This document shows positions 1 through 5,597 of a stretch of DNA of 7,101 nucleotides, one piece after another. The DNA is from Pseudomonadota bacterium (GTDB lineage: Bacteria; Desulfobacterota; Syntrophobacteria; Syntrophobacterales; Syntrophobacteraceae): positions 1 to 7,101 of the forward strand of contig JAEZXS010000059.1 of assembly GCA_023442755.1 (NCBI GenBank), read 5' to 3'. Numbering within the stretch: the first letter of the stretch is position 1; the number at the start of each line of letters is the position of its first letter. The notes under the pieces were generated by a model that did not search any database, was not told where the DNA came from, and saw only the letters and a list, made by a program, of their open reading frames with translations. The translations under genes were made by a program, and so were the position numbers.

Positions 1-93
1 GAAGTCGACAACCGCCTGTGGGTTTTCCTGGCGAATGAAAGCTAGTGCGGAAAGGAAATGAACTCGGGCCGAAGGAGTGAAGCGAACATTCAT
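1..93 (-). CDS. ParE/RelE-family toxin, 5' part only (runs off the window)
   Basis: The first 31 codons of a type II toxin are visible before the window edge. The N-terminus reads MNVRFTPSARVHFLSAL, followed by an ENPQA motif at residues 23-27. This matches the ParE pattern of a first beta strand with FTPSAR, a long helix, and an (E/D)NPxAA turn. ParE/RelE-fold toxins act on DNA gyrase (ParE) or on ribosome-bound mRNA (RelE); the ParE-like N-terminus favours the former, but the catalytic and C-terminal part is outside the window. The ATG at 93-91 overlaps the stop of the upstream antitoxin gene in an ATGA (4-nt) overlap, the usual translational coupling of such pairs. The family call is good; the exact subfamily is uncertain. 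Confidence 0.8.
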   Translation of the reverse strand, partial: MNVRFTPSARVHFLSALAFIRQENPQAVVDF

Positions 94-371
94 GATGGAT
101 CGTCGGCAAGGAGCGCATCAACCTCTGCAAGGACGGAATCCAGCCCATACCCTTCACCTGCTTCTATTTCCTTTTCTCCTTTTGCCAAAAGGCGCAGAAG
201 TTCTCTCTCGTGTTCAGTGCGCTCATAAGCCTCGACACTGAGCATTACGGCAGCCGCGCGCCCCCTCTGTGTAATCACCAGAGGTTCTTTTGAGTTCTTG
301 ACGAGCTTCAGGACCCTGGCAGCATCCTGCCTCAGTTCGCTAATTGGAATGATCTTGGATATTTTCCCCAT
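90..371 (-). CDS. Phd/YefM-family type II antitoxin
   Basis: A 93-aa protein whose residues 6-50 follow the Phd/YefM DNA-binding fold: an IPISELRQDAARVLK start, then a PLVITQRGRAAAVMLS strand pair and a VEAYE helix. The C-terminal part (about 55-93) is charged and helical, as expected for the segment that wraps the toxin. Antitoxins of this family neutralise the partner toxin and repress their own operon. The ATG at 371-369 is supported by an AGGAG ribosome-binding site at 383-379, seven bases upstream. It is followed directly by a ParE-type toxin gene with a 4-nt overlap, so the two form one operon. The promoter and probable operator lie just upstream at 385-424. Confidence 0.92.
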   Translation of the reverse strand: MGKISKIIPISELRQDAARVLKLVKNSKEPLVITQRGRAAAVMLSVEAYERTEHERELLRLLAKGEKEIEAGEGYGLDSVLAEVDALLADDPS

Positions 372-384
372 GGTACAACTCCTA

Positions 385-417
385 TAGTACTTGTGAATGT
401 ACTACAGAACGTACTAC
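385..417. promoter_or_regulatory. Probable antitoxin operator: repeated GTAC-core sites
   Basis: TAGTAC (385-390) and GTACTA (399-404) form an inverted repeat with an 8-bp spacer. The heptamer GTACTAC then occurs at 399-405 and again at 411-417, a direct repeat at 12-bp spacing, a little over one helical turn. The sites lie over the promoter spacer, the -10 box and the expected transcription start, where a Phd-type autorepressor would bind. Seen: the repeats and their placement. Inferred: that the antitoxin binds them. Confidence 0.5.
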
Positions 418-424
418 GAATCAA
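396..424 (-). promoter_or_regulatory. Sigma70-type promoter of the antitoxin-toxin operon
   Basis: On the minus strand there is a -35 box TTGATT (424-419), a spacer of exactly 17 bases, and a -10 box TACATT (401-396). This predicts transcription starting near 390-388, a few bases upstream of the AGGAG at 383-379. Spacing and both boxes are good by eye; no experimental support. Confidence 0.55.
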
Positions 425-523
425 CAGCCGGGCCGGTTGAAGCCTCGGCCTGCTATCGACTAATCGTCCCACAGCAACTCCCAAAACCGCCCCACCCTGT
501 TGGCTGTCTAGTGTCGCGTCTCT

Positions 524-997
524 TTAGATATCCTTGTCCCGAGAATCCCCTGGCAAACGCAGAGTTCCTTTTATCATGTCATTCATAGTCTGCAGGACAG
601 ACAGCGTCGGGCAGAGAAGCTCTTTTACGCTTTTTCGGAATTCGGTTTTGTCCAGAGGCTTGTGTGTCCCCAGTACGATTTCGAGTTGCGGATACCTTTC
701 TTTGATGACCTTTTCATACTTCGAGAGGAAAGGACACAGCGCTGTCATGCAGTAAGAGAAGTGCAGAGCATCCAATTTGAATTCCGCTACCGCGCGAACG
801 CGCTTCAAAATCTTTTCCGGCGCAGCAAGAGTTGGACACCCGGCACAGTTGATAATGCCGATAAGGTCGAGTGGTTCATCCTTCGGGTATCGCTCGAAGA
901 AGCCTTTTCGTTTTCTCATGTCTCCGAGGCAAACTACCGAAGCACAATGGGTTTCCTGCGTGCAGTTTGAACAGGTGATAATGCCGATGCGCGCCAT
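524..997 (-). CDS. CGGC-domain protein (putative metal-binding)
   Basis: A 157-aa soluble protein with no signal peptide or membrane segment. It has the layout of the CGGC domain (Pfam family named after its Cys-Gly-Gly-Cys motif; function unknown, metal binding proposed). The N-terminus MARIGIITCSNC gives Cys9 and Cys12, followed by Cys18 and Cys23. The signature is INCAGCPT, Cys51 and Cys54, so the name motif is CAGC here rather than CGGC. A conserved HFSYCMTALCPF block carries His79, Cys83 and Cys88, and GTH occurs at 110-112. The ATG at 997-995 has a GGGAGGA ribosome-binding site at 1010-1004. The residues after about 125 look less family-like. It lies 190 bp downstream of the flavodoxin-ferredoxin gene on the same strand; co-transcription is possible but unproven. 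Family is confident, biochemical role unknown. Confidence 0.86.
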   Translation of the reverse strand: MARIGIITCSNCTQETHCASVVCLGDMRKRKGFFERYPKDEPLDLIGIINCAGCPTLAAPEKILKRVRAVAEFKLDALHFSYCMTALCPFLSKYEKVIKERYPQLEIVLGTHKPLDKTEFRKSVKELLCPTLSVLQTMNDMIKGTLRLPGDSRDKDI

Positions 998-1187
998 TAT
1001 TTATCCTCCCGTGGGTAAACCCGGTCCGGGTGTGAACTCTTCTTCAGAAAAACTGGATGACAAAGGCTATCAGGGTCGCATCCCTCTATAAGGACCTGTG
1101 TAAACCGGTACGCGGATTTCGCGACGCCGACGGGTTTGCCCGATATCTTTCGAGGCTGTCTTTAAACGATTCGCCTGGTCATCCGGC

Positions 1188-2042
1188 TCAGGAAGCCGCC
1201 TGCCAGGATTCAGTAATAATCCTGCTCTGCTTCGCATTCATCATTGCTTCCGTCAGGTGCCAGTTCGACAGGAATGTATCGTAGGCCCCTTTCATATTAT
1301 CGATCTCGAGAACTTTATCGGGGCATATGTACACGCAGTGCATGCACCCGATGCAGGTATTCGGGTTCGACAATCCCGAATCGGCATCGAAGGCCAGGGC
1401 CGGGCAATCCGTCTCGCAGCTGCGGCACATGCTGCATTCATCCGCGGTACGCACCGGATTCCACCACTGTCGTTCCGTTATTTCCCCGCGATTGGCCAGC
1501 GAGGCGATAACCTGGTTGTAACCAAAGGGTTTCTGCAGCCTGAGGACCTCCGGTATATTCCGGGAAAAGCGATCTATCGCCAGGTCGGCGTACCTTTGCG
1601 CCTGTGCGACGTCCTGTGCGTTGGGACGCCCGGGTATGGCTTTCCAGCCGCCGATATTGAACGAATGCCGTCCCAGGAATTCCGCGGTGAACAATACCTG
1701 GAAGCCGGCCCGTTCCAGAAGCAACTTCGTGTGGAAGTGCGCATATCCAGTGGTTCTTCCGCCATAGGTAAAGAACATGGCACTCTTTTTCCCCTGACCG
1801 TTCAACGTCGGCAGCCACTCATTTATCACGGTCGGAGCGAAATCGACGAATACGGGAAATCCGAAAATGACACCGTCGAAGTCCTCGAACGCCGGTGGAT
1901 TCTGGCGAGACGCATGCGTCGTCACGTTGAAGGCTTGCACCGCACAGTCATGGTTCAGCAAGCTCACACGTATTATTTCAGCATAGGTATGCGTAACATC
2001 GGTTGCGGAGAAATAGACGAGAGCAACCTTCATATCGGCCAT
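1188..2042 (-). CDS. EFR1-type flavodoxin / 2[4Fe-4S] ferredoxin fusion protein
   Basis: A 284-aa cytosolic electron carrier. Residues 5-160 form a flavodoxin-like domain: strand VALVYFSAT followed by a phosphate-loop-like SATDVTHTYA at 12-21, VIFGFPVFVD at 58-67, and a FFTYGGRTTGY loop at 90-100 for FMN. Residues 200-245 form a bacterial-type ferredoxin with two complete cluster motifs: Cys203, 206, 209 with Cys213, and Cys230, 233, 236 with Cys240, each CxxCxxCxxxC and followed by Pro. This architecture is the EFR1 family found mainly in anaerobes. It probably passes electrons between FMN and two [4Fe-4S] clusters; the partner enzyme is not known and none is adjacent. The ATG at 2042 is chosen because GGAGGT lies at 2056-2051, eight bases upstream; an internal Met4 is less well placed. 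Confidence 0.88.
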   Translation of the reverse strand: MADMKVALVYFSATDVTHTYAEIIRVSLLNHDCAVQAFNVTTHASRQNPPAFEDFDGVIFGFPVFVDFAPTVINEWLPTLNGQGKKSAMFFTYGGRTTGYAHFHTKLLLERAGFQVLFTAEFLGRHSFNIGGWKAIPGRPNAQDVAQAQRYADLAIDRFSRNIPEVLRLQKPFGYNQVIASLANRGEITERQWWNPVRTADECSMCRSCETDCPALAFDADSGLSNPNTCIGCMHCVYICPDKVLEIDNMKGAYDTFLSNWHLTEAMMNAKQSRIITESWQAAS

Positions 2043-2114
2043 AGACTACTACCTCCATATTCCGGCTCGTTGCCTGATCGATAAAATAGCTTCGGCAGTT
2101 TCGGATCGGCCAAA

Positions 2115-2508
2115 TCAATCCAGAGGAAATATCCGCTCCGATCGCCTGTTTTTCAGAACGCTCCGCTGCTTAGCCCCCCTGCTGACCCGCGTTTTCTTTC
2201 TTATCGGGACCTGCCTCAGCGCATCCCGCATCAACTCCACAAACCGCTCGATCGTCAGTTCCCTGTTGGCCGTCTGGCTGCGGGTCTGCTGGGAACTGAT
2301 GCGCAGGACGCCGTCCCGGCCGATCCGGTTGGCGACGCGGCGCGAGATTGGCTCTTTCCGGACCTTCGGAAAACTTGGCACATTGGAGAGGTCGAACGAG
2401 AGGGTTATGCGCGTATTCAGCCTTGTTCAGGCTACAGATCGTTTGACGCGAAAAGGTAAAGCTGCACCCGACCGGCTCAATCAGGTCCAAAGGATTGATA
2501 ATTGTAAA
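2115..2508 (-). pseudogene. Broken second copy of arfB
   Basis: This stretch matches the intact arfB at 2840-3262 in order and orientation. The best part, about 2171-2346, aligns with 2917-3092 without gaps (constant offset 746) with roughly a dozen differences by hand count. It encodes the same core, including RIGRDG, RISSQQTRSQTANREL and QVPIRKKTRVSRGAK. The 5' part is ruined. The frame aligned to residues 1-32 of the intact protein has no start codon, reads SFTFSRQTICSLNK, and lacks the SGPGGQNV segment, so the catalytic GGQ is gone. One extra base near 2421 puts LNTRIT and all that follows in another frame. Near 2169, 24 nt are missing (eight residues of the basic tail), between short GCTT repeats in the intact gene. 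A frame could restart at GTG 2381, but it would lack the catalytic domain. No function expected. Confidence 0.85.
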
Positions 2509-2539
2509 CGCTGAAACTAAAGATCCTTCGGCCACCCGC

Positions 2540-2752
2540 TCATGCTGCAGCGAACTTGATGTCGAACATTTCAGGCGGAACCTCTCCGTGCTCGATCTTG
2601 TCGGCGAGTATGCGGAGCGCCAGTGCTTGCACTTTGCTGACAGCCTCCTGGACCGTGCTTCCGTACGCCAAAGCGCCCGGTAGCTCCAGTACTTCGGCCA
2701 GCCAGCGTCCATCGGTCTCTTGCTCGTATTCAATTGAGAATATCATCGTCAT
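2540..2752 (-). CDS. hicB: HicB-family antitoxin, apparently without a HicA partner
   Basis: A 70-aa protein typical of short HicB antitoxins, which consist only of the partial RNase H-like fold and lack the C-terminal DNA-binding domain. Seen are IFSIEYEQETDGRWLAEV at 4-21 with the DGRW motif (14-17), ELPG (23-26), AYGST (29-33), then the helix EAVSKVQALALRILADKIEHGE and a PPE tail. HicB normally binds and inhibits HicA, an RNA-cleaving toxin with a double-stranded RNA-binding fold. No hicA is visible on either side: downstream comes the arfB pseudogene after 31 bp, upstream the intact arfB. The start is uncertain, ATG 2752 or Met3 at 2746, since neither has a clear ribosome-binding site. 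A minor reading frame upstream ends in an ATGA overlap with the 2752 start. It encodes MIHKSEPYRFGNYLGT from its last ATG and is not recognisable as HicA. Confidence 0.85.
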   Translation of the reverse strand: MTMIFSIEYEQETDGRWLAEVLELPGALAYGSTVQEAVSKVQALALRILADKIEHGEVPPEMFDIKFAAA

Positions 2753-2839
2753 GTCCCGAGGTAGTTGCCAAACCTGTACGGCTCACTCTTATGAATCATA
2801 ATTTTCGCAACGTCGCCGCAGGGAAAAGACCCATGCCCC

Positions 2840-3262
2840 TCACTCAATCGGGATTCTTTTCGACCTCTTATTCTTAATTAAACTCCGCTGCTTCTTCTCC
2901 TCCAGCCTGCGAAGCTTTGCCCCCCTGCTGACCCGCGTTTTCTTTCTTATCGGGACCTGCTTCAATGCATCCTGCATCAACTCTACAAACCGCTCGACAG
3001 CCAGTTCCCTGTTGGCCGTCTGGCTGCGGGTCTGCTGGGAACTGATGCGCAGGATGCCGTCTCGGCCGATCCGGTTGGCGAGGCGGCGCGAGATGAGTTC
3101 CTTCTGATCCGGGGCAAGGCTGGGCGAATTGGCGACATCGAACAACAGCGTGATGCGCGTATTGAGCTTATTGACATTCTGCCCCCCGGGGCCGCTGCTG
3201 AGAGATGCGGTAAAACTGAGTTCGTCCTCATGGATCGTTATCTGTTCGTTTATTATGATCAT
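2840..3262 (-). CDS. arfB: Peptidyl-tRNA hydrolase ArfB (ribosome rescue)
   Basis: A complete 140-aa ArfB/YaeJ protein. Residues 1-110 form the release-factor-like catalytic domain with SSGPGGQNVNK at 22-32; the GGQ (26-28) is the loop that hydrolyses peptidyl-tRNA in the ribosomal P site. The family signatures LNTRITLLFDV and ISSQQTRSQTANRE follow. The tail after about 113 (KKTRVSRGAKLRRLEEKK and onward) is strongly basic, the element that in ArfB enters the empty mRNA channel of stalled ribosomes. Length is normal for the family. The ATG at 3262-3260 fits the family N-terminus, although no strong ribosome-binding site precedes it. There is no sign of an operon. A decayed duplicate lies about 330 bp downstream, with hicB between. 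Confidence 0.95.
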   Translation of the reverse strand: MIIINEQITIHEDELSFTASLSSGPGGQNVNKLNTRITLLFDVANSPSLAPDQKELISRRLANRIGRDGILRISSQQTRSQTANRELAVERFVELMQDALKQVPIRKKTRVSRGAKLRRLEEKKQRSLIKNKRSKRIPIE

Positions 3263-3546
3263 TTCGGTATTCTATCGCGCATCGAACTTGTCGAAGAATT
3301 AATATGCTCCAGTCCCGCCTGCAGCCGAAACTCCGACGGACCGCCCATGATGAAGTTAGCATCCCCCATACCCTCCGGCAACAACTCTTTCCGGTTGCGA
3401 AAAGTGTAATCGGGTACGGTTTGTCGGCACCCGGCAGGCACACGGGACGGAGAAAGCAACCCGTTCGGGACACGACTCCGTGAACTCACGACCGGACCGT
3501 CGATGCGACGCCACGAGGATGGAATTCGGCGTGACCCGGCTATATC

Positions 3547-3858
3547 CTATATTTCCGGTAGGGTCGCCTTTTTCGATCGTTGCAGAACATAGTCGCGGTA
3601 TTCATCCGGCGGGATGGGTTTCTTTCGCATCTGCAGTTCGATGCTCTCCCTGATTTTTTCCGTTTTCTTGTCGAGGACGAATTGCAGGCACCTGGGAACG
3701 TGGTTCCCGAAGTGGCGGTAAATCCTTACACAGTCGTAACAATCCCCGTGCCATTCGCACCGGACATTCGGGCACGAACATTCCGCGCATTCATTACTCT
3801 TCAGCATTTCATGAATTTCTTCAAGAATCTCTGCATACTTCTCTTTCGAAATATCCAC
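3547..3858 (-). CDS. Small cysteine-rich protein, possible metal-binding (DUF6485-like)
   Basis: A 103-aa protein of unknown function. A helical N-terminus (1-22) leads into a cluster of seven cysteines within 34 residues: Cys24, 27, 29, 34, 40, 43 and 57, with His37 and His49. The order CPNxxCxxHGDCxxC, then YRHFGN and PRCL, resembles small CPNxxCxxxGxCxxC proteins such as DUF6485. I make that link from memory and hold it loosely. The residues suggest a zinc or iron-sulfur site; no redox partner is adjacent. The remainder (60-103) is charged and helical. The start is GTG at 3858-3856, chosen because GGAGG lies at 3869-3865, six bases upstream; the nearby ATG at 3872 is out of frame. It is encoded 42 bp downstream of the methyltransferase-like fragment. 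Confidence 0.75.
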   Translation of the reverse strand: MDISKEKYAEILEEIHEMLKSNECAECSCPNVRCEWHGDCYDCVRIYRHFGNHVPRCLQFVLDKKTEKIRESIELQMRKKPIPPDEYRDYVLQRSKKATLPEI

Positions 3859-3900
3859 GATTGTCCTCCATGGTTCATGGAAAAACCTTCTTATAAATCC

Positions 3901-4044
3901 TCACGCTCTGACGGCAACGATTCCGAAAAACATACTCCCCGGTATCAATCGGTGGACGTCAGTTTGGCGGAACCCGCACCGGTTCAGCAGCGCCTGGATT
4001 TCCTCCAGGCCGGGAATCCTCAGAGTACGCAGGAAATGCAGCAT
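3901..4044 (-). pseudogene. Possible C-terminal remnant of a SAM methyltransferase
   Basis: A 47-codon reading frame, ATG 4044 to TGA 3901, too short to be a whole enzyme. It encodes RIPGLEEIQALLNRCGFRQ (9-27) followed by DVHRLIPGSMFFGIVAVRA to the stop. A helix ending in LLxxxGF, then an amphipathic strand, then a PGSMFFGIVAxRA end is the usual C-terminal layout of class I UbiE-like methyltransferases, where the last strands close the sheet. The frame stays open upstream of 4044, but the residues there do not look like a methyltransferase and motif I is not present. I read it as a truncated gene; a genuine small protein cannot be excluded. It is not a copy of the methyltransferase at 6735-7101 as far as can be judged, since only that gene's N-terminus is visible. 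Confidence 0.35.
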
Positions 4045-4204
4045 ATATCGTATATTCAAGAGCCCATCTCCTGTTTTCCGTTGTCGATGATTCCTGACGG
4101 TTCGTTGCGGGGTTGAATATACGAATCTGATGTTGAGAAGTATCCGAAATGAAGTGAAGATGAATGATACGTGCGGCAGAGGGTCGTGTCAAAGATTCTC
4201 TCCC

Positions 4205-4325
4205 GGACAGGCTGATTTGTGAATTGCGTCTACCCTGTCCTGTCTCTCGGATAATAATATGGGGCGGGAAGAACGAAAATTATGCCACAGCTTCGAACAG
4301 AGGATCGGCCGGAATTCCGGCCGGT
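4205..4325 (+). repeat. Dispersed repeat, copy A, with a conserved stem-loop
   Basis: About 120 bp, homologous to copy B at 5473-5597. From GTGAATTGCGT (4219) through GAACGAAAATTATG (ending 4284) the copies align without gaps. They then diverge and meet again at CGGCCGGAATTCCGG. An 8-bp stem pairs CCTGTCTC (4239-4246) with GGGGCGGG (4261-4268) as RNA, using G-U pairs, around the loop TCGGATAATAATAT (4247-4260). A second inverted repeat, GGACAGG (4205-4211) with CCTGTCC (4234-4240), precedes it and shares two bases with it. No gene uses this copy: a plus-strand frame from ATG 4282 has no recognisable product. Confidence 0.75.
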
Positions 4326-4354
4326 CAAGCTGAGTTTCTCCCGGGGTGGCTCTC

Positions 4355-4381
4355 CTCCAACCCGGCGGAGCCGGATTGGAG
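4355..4381. terminator. Strong hairpin downstream of the hydrolase gene
   Basis: CTCCAACCCGGC (4355-4366) and GCCGGATTGGAG (4370-4381) pair over 12 positions with a single C-A mismatch around a GGA loop. It begins 21 bp beyond the stop codon of the minus-strand hydrolase gene, where a terminator would sit. No T-run follows on either strand, so it is not a canonical intrinsic terminator. It may protect mRNA ends, or simply belong to the repeat-rich spacer. Confidence 0.4.
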
Positions 4382-4402
4382 TCCTGGAAGAATACACGAG
4401 CA

Positions 4403-5407
4403 TCATGCCGCAAGGCGAAACCGGGATTTCGTCTCGAAGGCATCCCGGAGAACGGCGTTTGCCTGGGCAATCGCGGCGCGGGTTGCCGGGGTCCCGGCGA
4501 GCGCATTCAACATCATGAAATCATGAAAGGTACCCAGATATCGGGTTGCGATCACCTGCACTCCGGCCTGGAATAGTTTACGGGCATACGCTTCGCCTTC
4601 ATCACGCAGCGGATCGTTTTCGTCGGTCATCACCAGCGCAGGCGGAAGCCCTTCGAGTTCCTGCAAGGAGGCCCGCAATGGAGACGCGGTGATCTCTTTT
4701 CTCGTTGCAGGATCGGGCGCATAGGCATTCCAGAACCACTCCATGGCATTCCTGGTCAGCCAGGGCCCGTTCGTGAACCGGCGATAGGAACCGGTCTCGA
4801 AATCCGCGTCGGTGACCGGATAGAAAAGCGCCTGGAATGCTATTTCGGGCCCTCCGCGTTGTTTGGAAAGGATAGCCACGGCCGCGGCCATATTGCCCCC
4901 GACACTGTCACCGGCGACGGCAAGCCGCGAACCGTCGAGACCCGCCACCACGTTTTCCGCGAAATATTTCGTCGCGGCGTATGCTTCTTCTATCGGAACG
5001 GGGTATTGGGCCTCCGGGGAGGGAGTGTAGTTCACGAATACGACAGCGGCACCCGATCCAATTGCAAGCTCCCGCACCAGGCGGTCGTGCGTATTTTTGC
5101 TTCCGAGTATCCAGCCGCCACCGTGGAAATACATGACCACGGGGAGCTTGCCCTTCGACTGCACCGGTCGAACGATCCGCACGGATACATGGCCGCCCGG
5201 TCCACAGGGAATATCAAGATCTTCCTGCTCCGCCGATGGCTTGTCCACAGGCTGGGCTTGAAGGTCTTCCAGCACCCGGCGCGCTTCCGAAAAAGAGAGC
5301 TGATAGATGGGCTTTCCACCCCGGGCCGCAAGGGCGTCCAGAAACTTCCGTGCAACCGGCTCGATTAACGGTTCTTCCATATTCCTAACCCTTGTACGTT
5401 CATCCAT
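4403..5407 (-). CDS. Alpha/beta hydrolase, HSL (family IV) esterase/lipase
   Basis: A 334-aa, probably cytosolic carboxylesterase of the hormone-sensitive-lipase family; substrate not predictable, most members prefer short acyl esters. An N-terminal cap (about 1-85) precedes the hydrolase core. HGGGW at 95-99 forms the oxyanion hole. GDSVGG at 166-171 carries the nucleophile Ser168, the family's GDSAGG with Val for Ala. DENDPLRDEGE at 262-272 gives the catalytic Asp265, and FHDF gives His295. The usual (G/M)xxHGF around the histidine is GTFHDF here, which may alter the pocket. The triad is complete and length is normal. ATG 5407 has AAGGAG at 5418-5413, five bases upstream. It is divergent from azlC across a 142-bp gap and appears to be a single-gene unit. 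Confidence 0.92.
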   Translation of the reverse strand: MDERTRVRNMEEPLIEPVARKFLDALAARGGKPIYQLSFSEARRVLEDLQAQPVDKPSAEQEDLDIPCGPGGHVSVRIVRPVQSKGKLPVVMYFHGGGWILGSKNTHDRLVRELAIGSGAAVVFVNYTPSPEAQYPVPIEEAYAATKYFAENVVAGLDGSRLAVAGDSVGGNMAAAVAILSKQRGGPEIAFQALFYPVTDADFETGSYRRFTNGPWLTRNAMEWFWNAYAPDPATRKEITASPLRASLQELEGLPPALVMTDENDPLRDEGEAYARKLFQAGVQVIATRYLGTFHDFMMLNALAGTPATRAAIAQANAVLRDAFETKSRFRLAA

Positions 5408-5472
5408 GCTGGCTCCTTATATACAGGTTTTGATTACAAGGTAAGGACATGGGCGTTCCGTTTCATGAAGCA

Positions 5473-5597
5473 GGGAAGGGTATCGAGTGAATTGCGTTTA
5501 CCCTGTCCCGGCTCTCGGATAATAATATGAGCCGGGGAGAACGAAAATTATGGCCAGAGTTTTGAACGCGAGAGCGATCCGGCCGGAATTCCGGCTT
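5473..5597 (+). repeat. Dispersed repeat, copy B, overlapping the azlC start
   Basis: Homologous to copy A at 4205-4325. The stem here is CCCGGCTC (5507-5514) with GAGCCGGG (5529-5536), eight Watson-Crick pairs around the same 14-nt loop (5515-5528). Relative to copy A one pair changes on both sides (U-G to G-C), two change on one side only and still pair, and none is broken. The 3' arm touches GGAG (5536-5539), the likely azlC ribosome-binding site. The ATG used here as the azlC start (5550) is the same ATG that closes the conserved block in copy A. Homology ends at CGGCCGGAATTCCGG (to about 5593), inside the azlC reading frame. Confidence 0.75.

Larger units (their letters stand above)
3859..4402. 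other. 544-bp region without an intact gene
   Basis: Between the cysteine-rich gene and the hydrolase gene I find no complete gene. The region holds the methyltransferase-like fragment (3901-4044), copy A of the dispersed repeat (about 4205-4325) and a strong hairpin (4355-4381). In 4045-4204 I see nothing I can name; the reading frames there look random. Confidence 0.6.

Noticed and set aside
471..507. ACAGCAAC...GTTGGCTGT inverted repeat downstream of the CGGC gene
   Set aside because: Eight pairs with a bulge around a 20-nt loop and no T-run; likely chance.
1102..1137. Imperfect inverted repeat AAACCGG...CGGGTTT in the gap between the CGGC and flavodoxin-ferredoxin genes
   Set aside because: Only about six outer pairs with a bulge plus a 4-bp inner stem, and no T-run on either strand; too weak to call a terminator.
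1257..2084. 275-codon plus-strand frame
   Set aside because: It is the antisense shadow of the flavodoxin-ferredoxin gene, whose cluster motifs and ribosome-binding site settle the strand.
2170..2733. 187-codon minus-strand frame spanning hicB and the broken arfB
   Set aside because: It reads hicB out of frame and then only the 5' part of the arfB pseudogene in frame; it is a by-product of the frameshift, not a gene.
3263..3546. Two minus-strand frames of 76 and 81 codons upstream of arfB
   Set aside because: They overlap each other in different frames, composition is not protein-like throughout, no ribosome-binding site supports them and I recognise no family. Treated as intergenic.
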